The notes: generated by a model from the letters alone, not told the origin. Shown: positions 45,065-54,827, numbered from the stretch's first letter. The stretch is 64,000 nucleotides of DNA from Paraburkholderia solitsugae (GCF_013177695.1 NZ_WOEY01000017.1:1-64000); one strand, 5' to 3'. Program-made: numbers and translations.

Positions 45065-46723
45065 TCATGCTCGCCGCAGAGATTGCTCGATCGAGTCGGC
45101 CGCCTTGATCCCGAGCGCTGCCATCGAGAGCGTCGTATTTACGACCGAAGCCGAGGCCATAGCACCACCGCCCGGCAGCCACAGATTCGCGTGGTCATGT
45201 GCGCGGCAATTCCCATCGACGACCGAATCCTTTGCGCTTGAACCCATAATTGCGCCACCCATGATGTGGTTATTTGCGTTCAGACTTTTCGTGATATTGA
45301 ACTCGACCGCGTCAAAGAGGCTGCCGATATGTTTAAGTTGCGCGTGCGCGGCGGTCGCGCCGTCGCGCACGTAATCGCCGACATCGTAGTAAATATCGGG
45401 GCAAGCAAGCCCATGCGGATCACGGCGTGTTCTGCTAAGTGTCAGTCGGTTTTTCGGATCCGGCAGTGGTTCGAGACTGATCGACAGGTCGACACCAAAA
45501 ATAGCACGGCGACGAATTTCATCGTCAAGCTCCTTGCCAATCAGTCCAAGTCGCAACGCTTGCTCCGTAGCAGGCGCGACGCGTGAAATGTTGTTCAGAA
45601 TCATCTTGTTCGACGAGTACTTCGACCGGAATGCGCCATCGCGCGGACCGACAATACAACTGCTTTGCGCGGGTCCGCGACCAAGCCACAGTGGTTCGTT
45701 CGCGAGAAACGTACAGTGAAACCCAGAATGATCCATCATGTTTCGACCGACCTGATCCGAGCTGTTTGCAATGCCACGTGGATTGCGCGCGTTGGCCGCA
45801 AGCAATAACAGGCGCGGTGTTTCGATACCGTTGCACGCAAGCACAAAAATCTTACCTTTGGCAGTGTGCGACTGATGATTCGCGCCGTAGAAATGGAGCA
45901 TCGTAATATTGTTCTGGTCATCTGTATCGATCTTGTACGCGACCGACTCCGCCAGGACTTTCGCGCCATTCTTCTCTGCGCTCTGGATCGTGTGGATGCC
46001 GTTGTACATCGCTCCGATCGGACAGATCGGCTGGCAGTTGTTGTTGCCGCAGCAAGTCGGGCGGCCGTTCCATGGGCGCGTGCTGCGGCCCTGCGGGATC
46101 GGAATTGACTTATATCCATGGGCGTTGACGACCTCCGCGAAACGAGCGTCGCCATAAGCCCAAGGCACCATGTCCATCGGATACGGACGACTGCGCTCCG
46201 ACGGCGACTGCCGTTCCGGATCATTCGGACCTGCGACTCCGAGCGCTTCCTCTGCACGACAATAGTAAGGCTCGAGATCGCCGTAGGAGATCGGCCAGTC
46301 ACGGCCTACGCCATATGTCGATTGCATCTTGAAGTCCACCGGCAAATGCCGCCAACACGAAGCAGCCCAATGCCAAGTCGTACCGCCAACCGTGCGCAAA
46401 TAGCCCTGCTGGAACGACCCCGCGCTTGGGCCGCTCAACGCGACGTAATCGTTTGGTGGAAAGTACAGCGGTGCGGGTGCCCCTTTCGCTTGCGGATACA
46501 ACCCCTGGAAGTCCGAGCCGACGCGATTCGGAAACGGCATGTTGCGCCAATTCTCGACCGCAGTCGCACGATCAATTCGTAATCCGGCCTCGAGAATCAC
46601 CACTGAGTGGCCTTTTCTCGCGAGTTGATCGGCGATCAATCCGCCGACCACGCCGGAACCGACTACTACGACGTCCGCGACAACGTCGCCACTTGAAGAT
46701 ATTGTCGGCGAGGCCATGGTCAT
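45065..46723 (-). CDS. GMC-family FAD dehydrogenase, large subunit (second complex)
   Basis: 552 residues. FAD site ADVVVVGSGVVGGLIADQLARKGHSVVILEAG. FLRTVGGTTWHWAASCWRHLP is the flavin-attachment loop region, CCGNNNCQPICPIGAMYNG a Cys-rich cluster as in fructose dehydrogenase-type subunits (possible 3Fe-4S site), and NHIMGGAIMG...VVNTTLSMAALGIKAAD the GMC C-terminal box. Closest by organisation to FAD sorbitol/fructose dehydrogenases. Its start overlaps the small subunit by 4 bp. Substrate cannot be fixed; sequence differs clearly from the large subunit at 36127-37905. Confidence 0.9.
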   Translation of the reverse strand: MTMASPTISSSGDVVADVVVVGSGVVGGLIADQLARKGHSVVILEAGLRIDRATAVENWRNMPFPNRVGSDFQGLYPQAKGAPAPLYFPPNDYVALSGPSAGSFQQGYLRTVGGTTWHWAASCWRHLPVDFKMQSTYGVGRDWPISYGDLEPYYCRAEEALGVAGPNDPERQSPSERSRPYPMDMVPWAYGDARFAEVVNAHGYKSIPIPQGRSTRPWNGRPTCCGNNNCQPICPIGAMYNGIHTIQSAEKNGAKVLAESVAYKIDTDDQNNITMLHFYGANHQSHTAKGKIFVLACNGIETPRLLLLAANARNPRGIANSSDQVGRNMMDHSGFHCTFLANEPLWLGRGPAQSSCIVGPRDGAFRSKYSSNKMILNNISRVAPATEQALRLGLIGKELDDEIRRRAIFGVDLSISLEPLPDPKNRLTLSRTRRDPHGLACPDIYYDVGDYVRDGATAAHAQLKHIGSLFDAVEFNITKSLNANNHIMGGAIMGSSAKDSVVDGNCRAHDHANLWLPGGGAMASASVVNTTLSMAALGIKAADSIEQSLRRA

Positions 46724-47373
46724 GCCTGTTTGTCTATGACAGGAACAGACGCAGGAAGACGTGCTCTTTCGGCTTCAGCGGGCGTAGAGACGCCGGCAGC
46801 AGGTGGCGGTATTTCCCACCACAACGGGCCGTTGGCGCAATAGGTCGGCGGGCTAAGGCCATCCGCGACGGTTAAGTACATCAACGAATCGGCATACGCG
46901 ACCATCGTCGAATGATGGTTGCGTGTGACTGTTCCCGTGTACCAGCTCGCGACGATTGCCAATGCGACGTCATGCAAGCCGGCCATTTTCGCGAGCGTCA
47001 ACAGCTGCTGCGGCGTCTGACCTGCACGTGTCTGACGAGCAAGCGCCGCTGCACGATCGGGGAAACTACTGTCTTCAGTCGATAGCGTTGCGAATAGCCG
47101 CATACCTACCGTCGAGTCCATGGAGGTGTGGCCGGTCAGCGCAACCGACAGGGCAAGAAACTCGGATCCGCGGAAACTTGCGGGGTCTGCGCCCGGGGGG
47201 CGGGTTGGCACTTTTGATACGGCATTGTTCGACGCCTGCGCGAGTCCGGCAACCGGAAAGACCAGCGGTGAGAAAATGGCAAGTTGAGTGGCAACTGCGA
47301 GGGTCTTTAGCGCGCACCTACGCGTCAGGTCCGGCGTGAAGCCATTAACACTGCTGAGTTTCTCTTCAGACAT
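46720..47373 (-). CDS. FAD-sorbitol-dehydrogenase-type small subunit (second complex)
   Basis: 217 residues. The N-terminus has a twin-arginine-like signal (LTRRCALKTLAVATQLAIFSPLVFPVAGLA). FRGSEFLALSVALTGHTSMDSTVGMRLFATL, VASWYTGTV and VAYADSLMYLTVADGLSPPTYCANGPLWWEIPP fit the small subunit of sugar dehydrogenase complexes (FAD-SLDH family). It would carry the flavoprotein across the membrane. First gene of a six-gene minus-strand operon (small, large, cytochrome, GlcG-like, propeller, possibly DUF302). Confidence 0.88.
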   Translation of the reverse strand: MSEEKLSSVNGFTPDLTRRCALKTLAVATQLAIFSPLVFPVAGLAQASNNAVSKVPTRPPGADPASFRGSEFLALSVALTGHTSMDSTVGMRLFATLSTEDSSFPDRAAALARQTRAGQTPQQLLTLAKMAGLHDVALAIVASWYTGTVTRNHHSTMVAYADSLMYLTVADGLSPPTYCANGPLWWEIPPPAAGVSTPAEAERARLPASVPVIDKQA

Positions 47374-47730
47374 GTTGAAAGATCACAAACGGGCGAAGTG
47401 TGGACTGGTTCATTTGTTGCGTATATCTCAACAAAGGGCGGCAAAGTGTCTGACTTCAACCAATTTTTGGCTCGATACTTAACCCGGCGAAAAACGCTTG
47501 TCTAATCTGCAACAATCGCGGTTGAACGACCGCACGGTGTGTTAGCGATTCGGTCCAAGTGTTGGCGTCGATTCTTAGCCTTGCGAGACATCAGCACCGG
47601 TCACCACCGACCAATTCAGGTCCGTCTTGATAGACGGTGAAGTGCCCGGCTCGAAATCGCCAGCAACATACAGCAGTGCGTTTTCACTTGTCACTGACCT
47701 CGAACCTAGGCTTCAAATCATGAAACGGTC

Positions 47731-47771
47731 AGCGGTACATTAGACAACTAACATTTTTCTCGTGTACCGCT
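47731..47771. repeat. Inverted repeat AGCGGTACA / TGTACCGCT
   Basis: Nine-base perfect arms at 47731-47739 and 47763-47771, 23 bp apart. It lies about 360 bp upstream of the second dehydrogenase operon. Could be an operator or a remnant IS end. Confidence 0.5.
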
Positions 47772-48023
47772 CCGCTGGTCGTGAACGCAGCCTAGAGAGA
47801 GCAAATTCCGATCATCCTAGGCATGCCGTTCGTCGCCGCGAGCCTTCAATGAAAATGTTGTCTGTAACAGTTTCATTTAGCCCAAGCGAAGCGTGGAACA
47901 GCTCGATCGGCAGCCTAAAGGACCAACGCCCTCTCCGTACATGGCCACCCCTCTTGCAACCGGTCAAAATAGAAAGAACTATCGAGATCTTGACAGTCCG
48001 AGGACGAGAGTGCGAATAAAGCA

Positions 48024-48041
48024 TTGCTAAATTCTGCTAAT
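48024..48041 (+). promoter_or_regulatory. TGCTAA tandem-repeat motif, copy D
   Basis: TTGCTAAATTCTGCTAAT: identical to copy A (32080) at 15 of 18 positions, with the same 10-bp-spaced GCTAA units. Confidence 0.4.
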
Positions 48042-48549
48042 AGCTTGATAAATCCGATATTTCATGTCGAATCTGGTCTTATATCGATTTCCGTTCTCAC
48101 TTTTAAGCGCATAGATCGTATTTTTCAGCTTCCAAACGAGTCGCCTGAAACGTATGCGTCACTGCAGCCTCGTAATTGCCCGTTTCTTTTCACCGCGAGT
48201 TCGTACCCGAGTCGAGCGTCCGTCAGCCGTCTCATGCCTCGCCACGTCATCGAGCTGCCAGGCGTAGGATCTCCGACACGAGCCGGATAGCCTCCAGCCG
48301 ATCGATTTCCGTTTGCGTAAACTCCACACCTGACGGGTCCTGCGGAACTGCTCGGCTGCTCGCCGCGCGCCAGAAGATGCGCCAGCTTAGGTCCGCTAGC
48401 CCTTCCCTAGTCCATCTCGCCGTTGACTATCTCCTGCCAGACGATCTACACATCTACCTACATAGACAGTGTGTGCCGACCGGGATCGTGCGCCGTACGG
48501 CGCAGCCCGTCAGGATGATGCGAGAGTACCCTCGATACTTCGCCTGCTA

Positions 48550-49092
48550 CTATCTTGAGGCATCTTCGATCGCGTGCGCCACTACTGAGAGAAGCTTCCT
48601 ATCGAGATCGTGTGCGATCTCGTCGATCTCTGAGCTCTCGCAGACGTTGAGAAGAGAAGATGGTTGATCATACTCAATGCGAAGGCGATTCTCTTTGTCC
48701 TCGTACGCAATCAGCGTTAAAGGGACATACTGGCCAGCCCGTAGGTCGTGCTTGGTCATTTGTATCGCTACCAACGGGTTTCCCAATATGAACCGGAGCG
48801 CCTTGCTACCTTTCCCAACCATGTTAAGCGCACGACCGTGGTCAAGCGTAAAAAATATCATCAAGCCCTGGTCTCCCTCCATGCTCTTTATTGCAGCCGC
48901 CGCTTGGCGAGGCTGCCCAATCAAAGCCGCAATTGCAGCCTGATCGAATTTTCCGAGTCTTTCCTGGAAGGCTTTGACAAAATTTTCAAACTTGACGTCA
49001 GAGTTGATCGTTACGCGAACAATTGACCTCTGGGTTTGAGATGTTGTCACTTTAAACTCCTTTGAGATCGTGCTTGGTTGACAGGCCGACAA
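48550..49092 (-). CDS. DUF302 family protein, copy 2
   Basis: 180 residues; the true start may be a few codons in. VRVTINSDVKFENFVKAFQERLGKF, LGNPLVAIQMTKHDLRAGQYVPLTLIAYED and a C-terminal IAHDLDRKLLSVVAHAIE parallel copy 1 at 41077-41598, motif by motif. The two copies lie about 7 kb apart on the same strand, bracketing the second dehydrogenase operon. Function unsettled. Confidence 0.75.
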   Translation of the reverse strand: MSACQPSTISKEFKVTTSQTQRSIVRVTINSDVKFENFVKAFQERLGKFDQAAIAALIGQPRQAAAAIKSMEGDQGLMIFFTLDHGRALNMVGKGSKALRFILGNPLVAIQMTKHDLRAGQYVPLTLIAYEDKENRLRIEYDQPSSLLNVCESSEIDEIAHDLDRKLLSVVAHAIEDASR

Positions 49093-49639
49093 GAACTTAA
49101 TTCACTCGAGCACCGTATTCGGATTATGGACGAGGTTTGAAAAACACGTCATTTGCAGCGCTCTTGCCATTGCCAGCAATTGTCAATAGAGGGAGGCGAT
49201 CGGCGCGACACGGTCCCACGTGGACCTAACCATCTCTCAGTGCGCACGCGCGGCTACGCCACTCGAACCGCGAGAGAAACCAGATCCCGGCACTTCGGAT
49301 ATGGTCATGATCCCCTTGGGGCTCTCGTCGGAGATCACGCGAAGCATTGGCCTTTATGCAACGAACAAAATTTCCCCATCTGGAAGCGATTCTCAGCGTC
49401 GAGCACGGTACCGCGCTGACCGCAGCCAACGCCGCGGAACTGCACATCTCAGCGGCTACCAGTTTGTATTCTCGTGTCGTCGGTGTACTTCTGTTGTCCC
49501 GGACCGTTGCCAAACCTCCCGGTGTGTTCGCAGATGAAGTGATGGATAGTAGTAGTCGAAATTTCTGGCGCACTTCAATAAGCTGCAGCCATGCGGAACG
49601 GCCCGACAGACGCTTTATAGGGCATCGCAACAAGTAGCT

Positions 49640-50561
49640 TCATATTCGCAGCGCTCCCGCGCGATTCGACGCTGCGCGGCGGTACTGAGTTGGCGAGATG
49701 CCACGAGCCGACTTGAAGGCGCGGCTAAACGAAAATTCCGACCGATAACCGACACGCGATGCGATCTCCGTGAGTCGCAGATCGGTTTTCTCAAGCAACC
49801 GAGCAGCAACGCCCATACACCGGCGTATCAGGTAGCAATGTGGCGGCTCACCCACAGAGGCGCTGAAGTTGCGAGCGAAAGCGGCTCTCGACAAACCAGC
49901 TTCCTGGGAGAGTTCTTCTAGTGTCCACGCGCATTCCGGTGCTTCATGAATGCGCGGGAAGGCCCTCGCCATATGGGGCGACCGCCGGCCCGAAGACCAG
50001 TCGTTGGCGACCGGAGACGTAGTGTCGACCGAATCGCGCATGAAGTGGATGAACAAGGATGAAAGCAGGTTGCGCACTACGATCTTACTGCCGAAGTTAA
50101 GTGTCTCCACTTCGTTACGGAGCATGCGCAGTGTATCGCTCAGCGGTGAACATCCGCGTTCCGTACCAGTGCGTAGTGAAACGGCTCGTGGTAAAGCCCG
50201 TAAGGCGGGAAGTGCCAGCTGCTGGTCCATGTCAAACTGGTCGCAGATCAGCTTGACTGCCCTTGGATTACGATCGACGATGCCATCACGCTTAGCCAGG
50301 AACGCCTCCAATGGCATAGCTCTTCCCCGCCGCGAATACGCCACTTCGTGCCCGCAGCCACGCGGAATCAAGATTAGTTCGCAGCCTGCAATTCCAAGCT
50401 TTCCGTGTCGGGTTGCCGCACGAAGGCGCCCTTCCGCCACGAAATGGAACACCACGGCGTCGCGGGGTTCTGCAGCGAACTCCCACGGGGCCGCCACGCG
50501 CGCGCACCAATACCAGCCCGTCGGCGCGAACTTCTTTCAACCAATCGTTCAAAGCGCCCAT
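49640..50561 (-). pseudogene. AraC-family regulator (cupin_6 type) with frameshift in a CG run
   Basis: The natural start MGALNDWLKEVRADGLVLVRAR (from 50561) lies in one frame. The continuation VAAPWEFAAEPRDAVVFHFVAEG, with LILIPRGCGHEVAY, lies in another; the switch falls in CGCGCGCG at 50497-50505. The rest is a normal AraC regulator: sensing cupin, then HTHs WTLEELSQEAGLSRAAFARNFSASVGEPPHCYLIRRCM and LTEIASRVGYRSEFSFSRAFKSARGISPTQYRR. A net two-base loss (or one-base gain) in the CG tract would explain it. A GTG at 50497 could start a shortened protein with an intact HTH. Confidence 0.75.
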
Positions 50562-50642
50562 GACTGCATTCTGGCAGAATGAAACGATCCCCTATGCTAT
50601 GGCGCATTTTGCGCATGGTCCCATTGTGATGCAGCCGAGACG

Positions 50643-50720
50643 ATGAAGAGCGCGGAAGAATTATTCGATACCAAGGGTCTCGGGCAACTAGATCTGCGCC
50701 GGTTTGGTGACATGCGTTGG
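50643..50720 (+). pseudogene. Possible N-terminal stub of an Old Yellow Enzyme-type flavoprotein
   Basis: MKSAEELFDTKGLGQLDLR resembles the opening strand of NADH:flavin oxidoreductases (LFdp..lG.l.L.NRi.maP), then the similarity stops. It is divergent from the AraC gene, a common arrangement for regulator and target. Only about 20 codons match, so this is tentative. Confidence 0.3.
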
Positions 50721-50966
50721 TTCGATCCCAATTTGAACGCGGCTGCAGAGAACCTTGCACCGAAGTGCGACACATCTCCAAGGGCGCCGGTAGCGCTTTG
50801 CGCGCACAGCCTTGACGCATCAGATCGATTCTGCACTCAGTGCGTCGACTGTGAAGAAGTAAGAGAGTGAACAGCGACAGCCTAATGGCAAGGCCGCCAA
50901 GCTCCTGCAGATTGTCCTGAAACCAAGCTTGAAGGGCTCGCCTAAATCGGGCGGTAAGCAGACAAA

Positions 50967-50986
50967 GGCGCTTCAGCGCCCTTTTT
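50967..50986 (+). terminator. Rho-independent terminator without an obvious gene
   Basis: GGCGC, TTCA loop, GCGCC, then CTTTTT. Compact and strong. No annotated plus-strand gene ends nearby, so it may close a small RNA or the remains of a deleted gene. Confidence 0.7.
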
Positions 50987-51183
50987 CATGTAAGGAGCCG
51001 CTCAAACTTCATCGGGCAGGCAATCTCCCTTTTATATCACCCGTGAGGGACTCAGGCTCAGCCCTGAGATTCCCGTACATTCCTCAAAACAGCTTCTGAC
51101 GAGTTGCCCCCCAAAGGTTCGGCGCGTTCAAGAGATCTTGCGCGACCTCATGCGGGAAATTCGCAGCATGTGGCGCGAATGCT

Positions 51184-51531
51184 TCAATGACCGAAGTAGA
51201 TCGGCTTCATGCCGTCGTTGGATGGTGTCGATCGATGGGCACCGGATACGGACGAACCCACGACCGTGCCGCCGAAGCCGCTAGTGTCAACGACGCGAGC
51301 CTTTGCTGCAGCGGTCGCTTCGTTCTGTTCGGCTACGCGCGCTTCCGCAGCCTGAATTTCGGCCGGATAGGTTGCGTCATTGCTGGCGCCTGGGTTATAC
51401 CCGGCCTTTTCGAGCTGAATCAGTTCGGCACGCACTTCAGCGCGCGTTTTCGGTGCGTTCGACTGAGCAAAGGATGCAAGCGGAGCGACGAGTGCTACGG
51501 TGATAGCAACTGCTTGAATAAGGGTTTTCAT
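51184..51531 (-). CDS. DUF4148 family small secreted protein
   Basis: 115 residues: signal peptide MKTLIQAVAITVALVAPLASFAQS, then the family core TRAEVRAELIQLEKAGYNPGASNDATYPAEIQAAEARVA, and the C-terminal signature GMKPIYFGH. Such proteins are abundant and multi-copy in Burkholderia and relatives; function unknown, presumably periplasmic. Good ribosome-binding site (GAGGTAA upstream). Intact counterpart of the decayed copy at 24700-24990. Confidence 0.9.
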   Translation of the reverse strand: MKTLIQAVAITVALVAPLASFAQSNAPKTRAEVRAELIQLEKAGYNPGASNDATYPAEIQAAEARVAEQNEATAAAKARVVDTSGFGGTVVGSSVSGAHRSTPSNDGMKPIYFGH

Positions 51532-52703
51532 GATAATTTACCTCGACATTTCGTTTAGCTGCTACGGACAGCCCTGTTCGTAGCCAGTGACTACAGTCTA
51601 GGTAAGTTAATGCTTAAAATTAAGCTGCCCGAAAGGAAAGCATTGTTACCATTCTTAAGGGTAAAACCATTAAAAACGGGGATTGGTGATGACCCGACTC
51701 AACGTGTCCATGCCAACATTATGCTCAGGATTTTTAGGGGACCGGATGTTCGGTGGAGCTCACTCACCCAAAGCACTTCCGCTTGCTTCTGGGTCCACCT
51801 AGACAATGTCCAAAGGTTGCCACGCGGCAGCCCTCCTTCGTGCGGCCAGCGCGCCGGGAAGAAAATCACGCTTCAGTGCATCCTGCTCTCGATGCTCTGC
51901 CCATCGAAAGCCGATAATTGTTCGACTGAAAAATGCTAGCCGAGCGAGTGCACGTCGGCGCCGAACTTCGAGCACAAGATTCGGTTGGGATCCCCGCTTA
52001 GCGCTGTTTTGGTAGTCAGAGGTGCGCCCACCTTGTCCATTGCGATGTCAATGGACAACCCTAAGCAGAGGTGCTGTCGCTGGCGTTAGCATTCGCCAAT
52101 TAATCTTTGGTTGTTGTGCGCCCGCCGCGCGCCAAGTTGCGGAGACTTCAATCAGGCGGCCGAACTCTATAAGCGAAGTCGCGGGTGCCCAAATTGCTAA
52201 CCAGTTGCCAGATGATCCGTGGATATGGACAACGGTGTCACTGCCGCCATCTTGTCAGAAACTTCACCCTAATCGACATGTCCCCCATGCGCCCGAGCAA
52301 CTTCGCCAAATCGATACGCGTTGTTCTAGCTGTTTAGTGTTCCCGCTGAGTAGACAAATTTTCTACATGGACCACCTCGCTGCACGGTGCCCTTTGACAA
52401 GGGCGATCTAATCGCAAGGCACCTTGCGGCACCCCTGCTTCCAGCAATCGAATAACAGGAAATCGCCTGTTCACTGTTCTTCGACGCAATCACCCGTGGT
52501 CCAGGTGCTCACATTCTCCAGGCTAACGGAAACTCTTCCGGCACCTTGCGTCGCTCGAATCGTGAACATCGAGTTCTACTGCAGCTCTCAGTGACATCCC
52601 GTCGCGAAAGTAGCTGACTGTTCAGCCTAGGGTCGAAGCCGACGGTGAGCATTCAGCAGAAGATCTGCGATCCGCCGGATCGAGCATAAGCAAGGATTTA
52701 TTC
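51532..52703. other. 1.2-kb interval without a supported gene
   Basis: Only short frames on both strands with no family signature. An A-rich patch near 51640-51680 (AAGGGTAAAACCATTAAAAACGGGG) is the only promoter-like part. Confidence 0.4.
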
Positions 52704-53549
52704 CTATTTGGTGACAGCGTCTCCTGAAGGGGTCGAAGCGCCGGACAGCTGCGTCCGTCCACTCCGAGAATCCGGCGTCACTCCCACCGTCCGAGGCTGA
52801 CTCGTATCTGAAACCTCTGTCGGTTCGACATCGGCGTCGACGTAGTTCGGCGGGGCGGTGCCGCTGTTCAGCAAATAGCGACGTCGCTGCATGTAAGCAT
52901 CTCGAACAAACGTGTACTTATCCAATGCTGCTTGCGACAGCACATCCGTCGCGCCGAGAAGATCAGCTCGAGCACCTATGAAGTTCACGCCAAATAGGGG
53001 CACGCTGGCTTCCGCCGGTAGGTAGCTTGTGGGTGTGGTGAAATACGAAAATATCCAGCCCGTTGAGTCGCGGAGGGAACTCGGGCCGAACAACGGTAGC
53101 ACGAGATAGAAACCGGAAGGCACGCCATAATGCCCCAACGTCAGACCAAAATCCTGATTGTGCTTTGGCAAACCGGCAGGTGTCGCCCAGTCGATCAGAC
53201 CACCGATCCCGAACGTCGAATTGAACGCAAAACGCATCAGATCTTCGGTGGCGTCGGTACCCTTCAGTTGCAGCACATCGTTCGAGAAGTTTCCAACGTC
53301 GCCGATGTTCGAGAAGAAATTCCTTATTGCCGTGCGAATTGGGTTCGGTGTTATCTTTGTGTATCCCACGGCCACCGGACGCGCGACGTATGTGTCCACG
53401 CGATCGTTGAATGAAAATACCGCGCGATTCAATGGTTCCAGGGGATCTCCCGGCGTCCGGTCAAAGTTGGTCGCGCAACCGAACAAGCCTAGGATACTTG
53501 TCACCACTATCCCGAGCTGTAGACTTCGGACCTTCCGACTTGCTTGCAT
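52704..53549 (-). CDS. mlaA: MlaA/VacJ-family outer-membrane lipoprotein
   Basis: 281 residues from the ATG at 53549, preceded by AAGGAAAGAAAGCG. A lipoprotein signal ends LGLFGC (lipobox, acylated Cys). The core has GDPLEPLNRAVFSFNDRVDTYVARPVAVGYTKITP, ATEDLMRFAFNSTFGIGGLIDWATPAGLPKHNQDFGLTLGHYGVPSGFYLVLPLFGPSSLRD, diagnostic of MlaA. It removes phospholipid from the outer leaflet together with MlaC/MlaFEDB. The other mla genes are not in the window, so this is a stand-alone accessory copy. A C-terminal low-complexity tail extends beyond the core. Confidence 0.92.
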   Translation of the reverse strand: MQASRKVRSLQLGIVVTSILGLFGCATNFDRTPGDPLEPLNRAVFSFNDRVDTYVARPVAVGYTKITPNPIRTAIRNFFSNIGDVGNFSNDVLQLKGTDATEDLMRFAFNSTFGIGGLIDWATPAGLPKHNQDFGLTLGHYGVPSGFYLVLPLFGPSSLRDSTGWIFSYFTTPTSYLPAEASVPLFGVNFIGARADLLGATDVLSQAALDKYTFVRDAYMQRRRYLLNSGTAPPNYVDADVEPTEVSDTSQPRTVGVTPDSRSGRTQLSGASTPSGDAVTK

Positions 53550-54137
53550 CGCTTTCTTTCCTTGCGTTCCTGTCTCTCGAATCGCCCCGACGTTCGTACG
53601 AAAGTCCGGTCGTAACCGCCCCTTCACATATGTCGCAGACGACAAATGCAACACCTAGTCGGTGCGAGATTTCGCCTATTGCCGCATGGGAAAGTTTGCA
53701 AATCATCGGGTGCTCCGCAGTTCGCTAGCAAAACTCAAACTGCCCTGCGCACCGGTTCACTCGTGCATCGAGTTTAGCGAGCAATAACGTTCTGAAAAAG
53801 CAGGCTTCGCAAAAGACACTATTGTTCTGCGGCGAACAAAGCAGTGTACGGGGGGTACCATGCATTAAGAGCGTGCATTGTGAAAAGCCTGCTAGCGCGC
53901 ATACATCATGCGCATCGATAGAATTGTGCTGGCCGTTTTACATTTCGACGCACTTCTTCCGCCGGTGGTACTTGAAGCAACGACCTCAGCGGCGACGTCA
54001 TCAACGCACGCACGAACCTGCGCGACGACAAATGTATCGGCCCACCCTGCAAATCGTTCGTTACGGGGAACGTGCAATACGCGGATTGACTAACGAAAAT
54101 GTGAACTTTCCGAATCGCGCTGCGGCTCAGGCGAGCT
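53550..54137. other. Intergenic, nothing recognised
   Basis: Promoter region of mlaA plus about 450 bp in which no gene, repeat or terminator is supported. Confidence 0.45.
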
Positions 54138-54578
54138 TCATTCTTTCGAGACGTCGCGCGTCAGGCGGAGAAGCTCACGCCTCAGAGACGCCGCTTGCTG
54201 GCGCCCGAACTTGCGTTCGAACTCGTCCTGAGCCGCGCTCCAATGCGTCACGGCCTCGTGTAGCTTCGCGTGGCCGCCACTAGTCAGAACCAGTTGAAGA
54301 CGCCGCCTCACCCGTCCGTCTTGCTCGCTTGCGACAAATCCATTGCGCAGCAACGGCCGAAGTATGCGCACAAGCGTGGTGCGGTCCATCACCATCGCCT
54401 GCGCCAATTCCAGCATCGTCAGCCTTGAGCTACATCGAAGCGCACAAAGGATGCTGAACTGCGTCGGCGTAATACCCGCTCCGCTCAGATGTCGCTCGTA
54501 CAATTGCGAAATATGCCGCGCAGCCTGACGAACAGCGAAACAGTCGTCGTTTTCGAGGGATTGGATGTGCATTCGCAC
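54138..54578 (-). CDS. MarR-family transcriptional regulator
   Basis: 146 residues with a winged HTH: ITPTQFSILCALRCSSRLTMLELAQAMVMDRTTLVRILRPLLRNGFVASEQDGRVRRRLQLVLTSGG. Helices before and after form the dimer interface (ARHISQLYERHLSGAG; RRELLRLTRDV). It is alone, with no divergent or co-directional target within 500 bp. Ligand and target unknown. Confidence 0.88.
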   Translation of the reverse strand: MRMHIQSLENDDCFAVRQAARHISQLYERHLSGAGITPTQFSILCALRCSSRLTMLELAQAMVMDRTTLVRILRPLLRNGFVASEQDGRVRRRLQLVLTSGGHAKLHEAVTHWSAAQDEFERKFGRQQAASLRRELLRLTRDVSKE

Positions 54579-54827
54579 AGATTAGTAGCACAGATGCCGA
54601 CTATCAATACTCGTCGTGCATCAGTTTCTTTCATAACGGAAAACCATCGGAGGTAACGGGTCGACATGAGGCGGAGAGCTAGGCGGCCACTTGTCCAACT
54701 TTCGGAATCGTGGACTGGTCAGGTACTTCTAGCGACCTCGCGCGACCGAGCGACAAACCCATTTCAACGCCCTTCATAAGCTTAGCGCTAAAGCGCTGAA
54801 CAGAACGTGCACCCGTGAGGCAAAGCA

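Larger units (their letters stand above)
47374..48549. other. 1.2-kb gene-poor interval
   Basis: Contains a 9-bp perfect inverted repeat (47731-47771) and TGCTAA motif copy D (48024-48041). A short minus-strand stretch at about 48247-48432 reads like the end of a protein (VEFTQTEIDRLEAIRLVSEIL) but has no start and no recognised family. Confidence 0.4.
50562..51183. other. Intergenic with an orphan terminator
   Basis: Besides the short OYE-like stub no gene is supported. A Lys-rich plus-strand frame (GKAAKLLQIVLKPSLKGSPK) leads into the terminator at 50967-50986. Confidence 0.35.
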
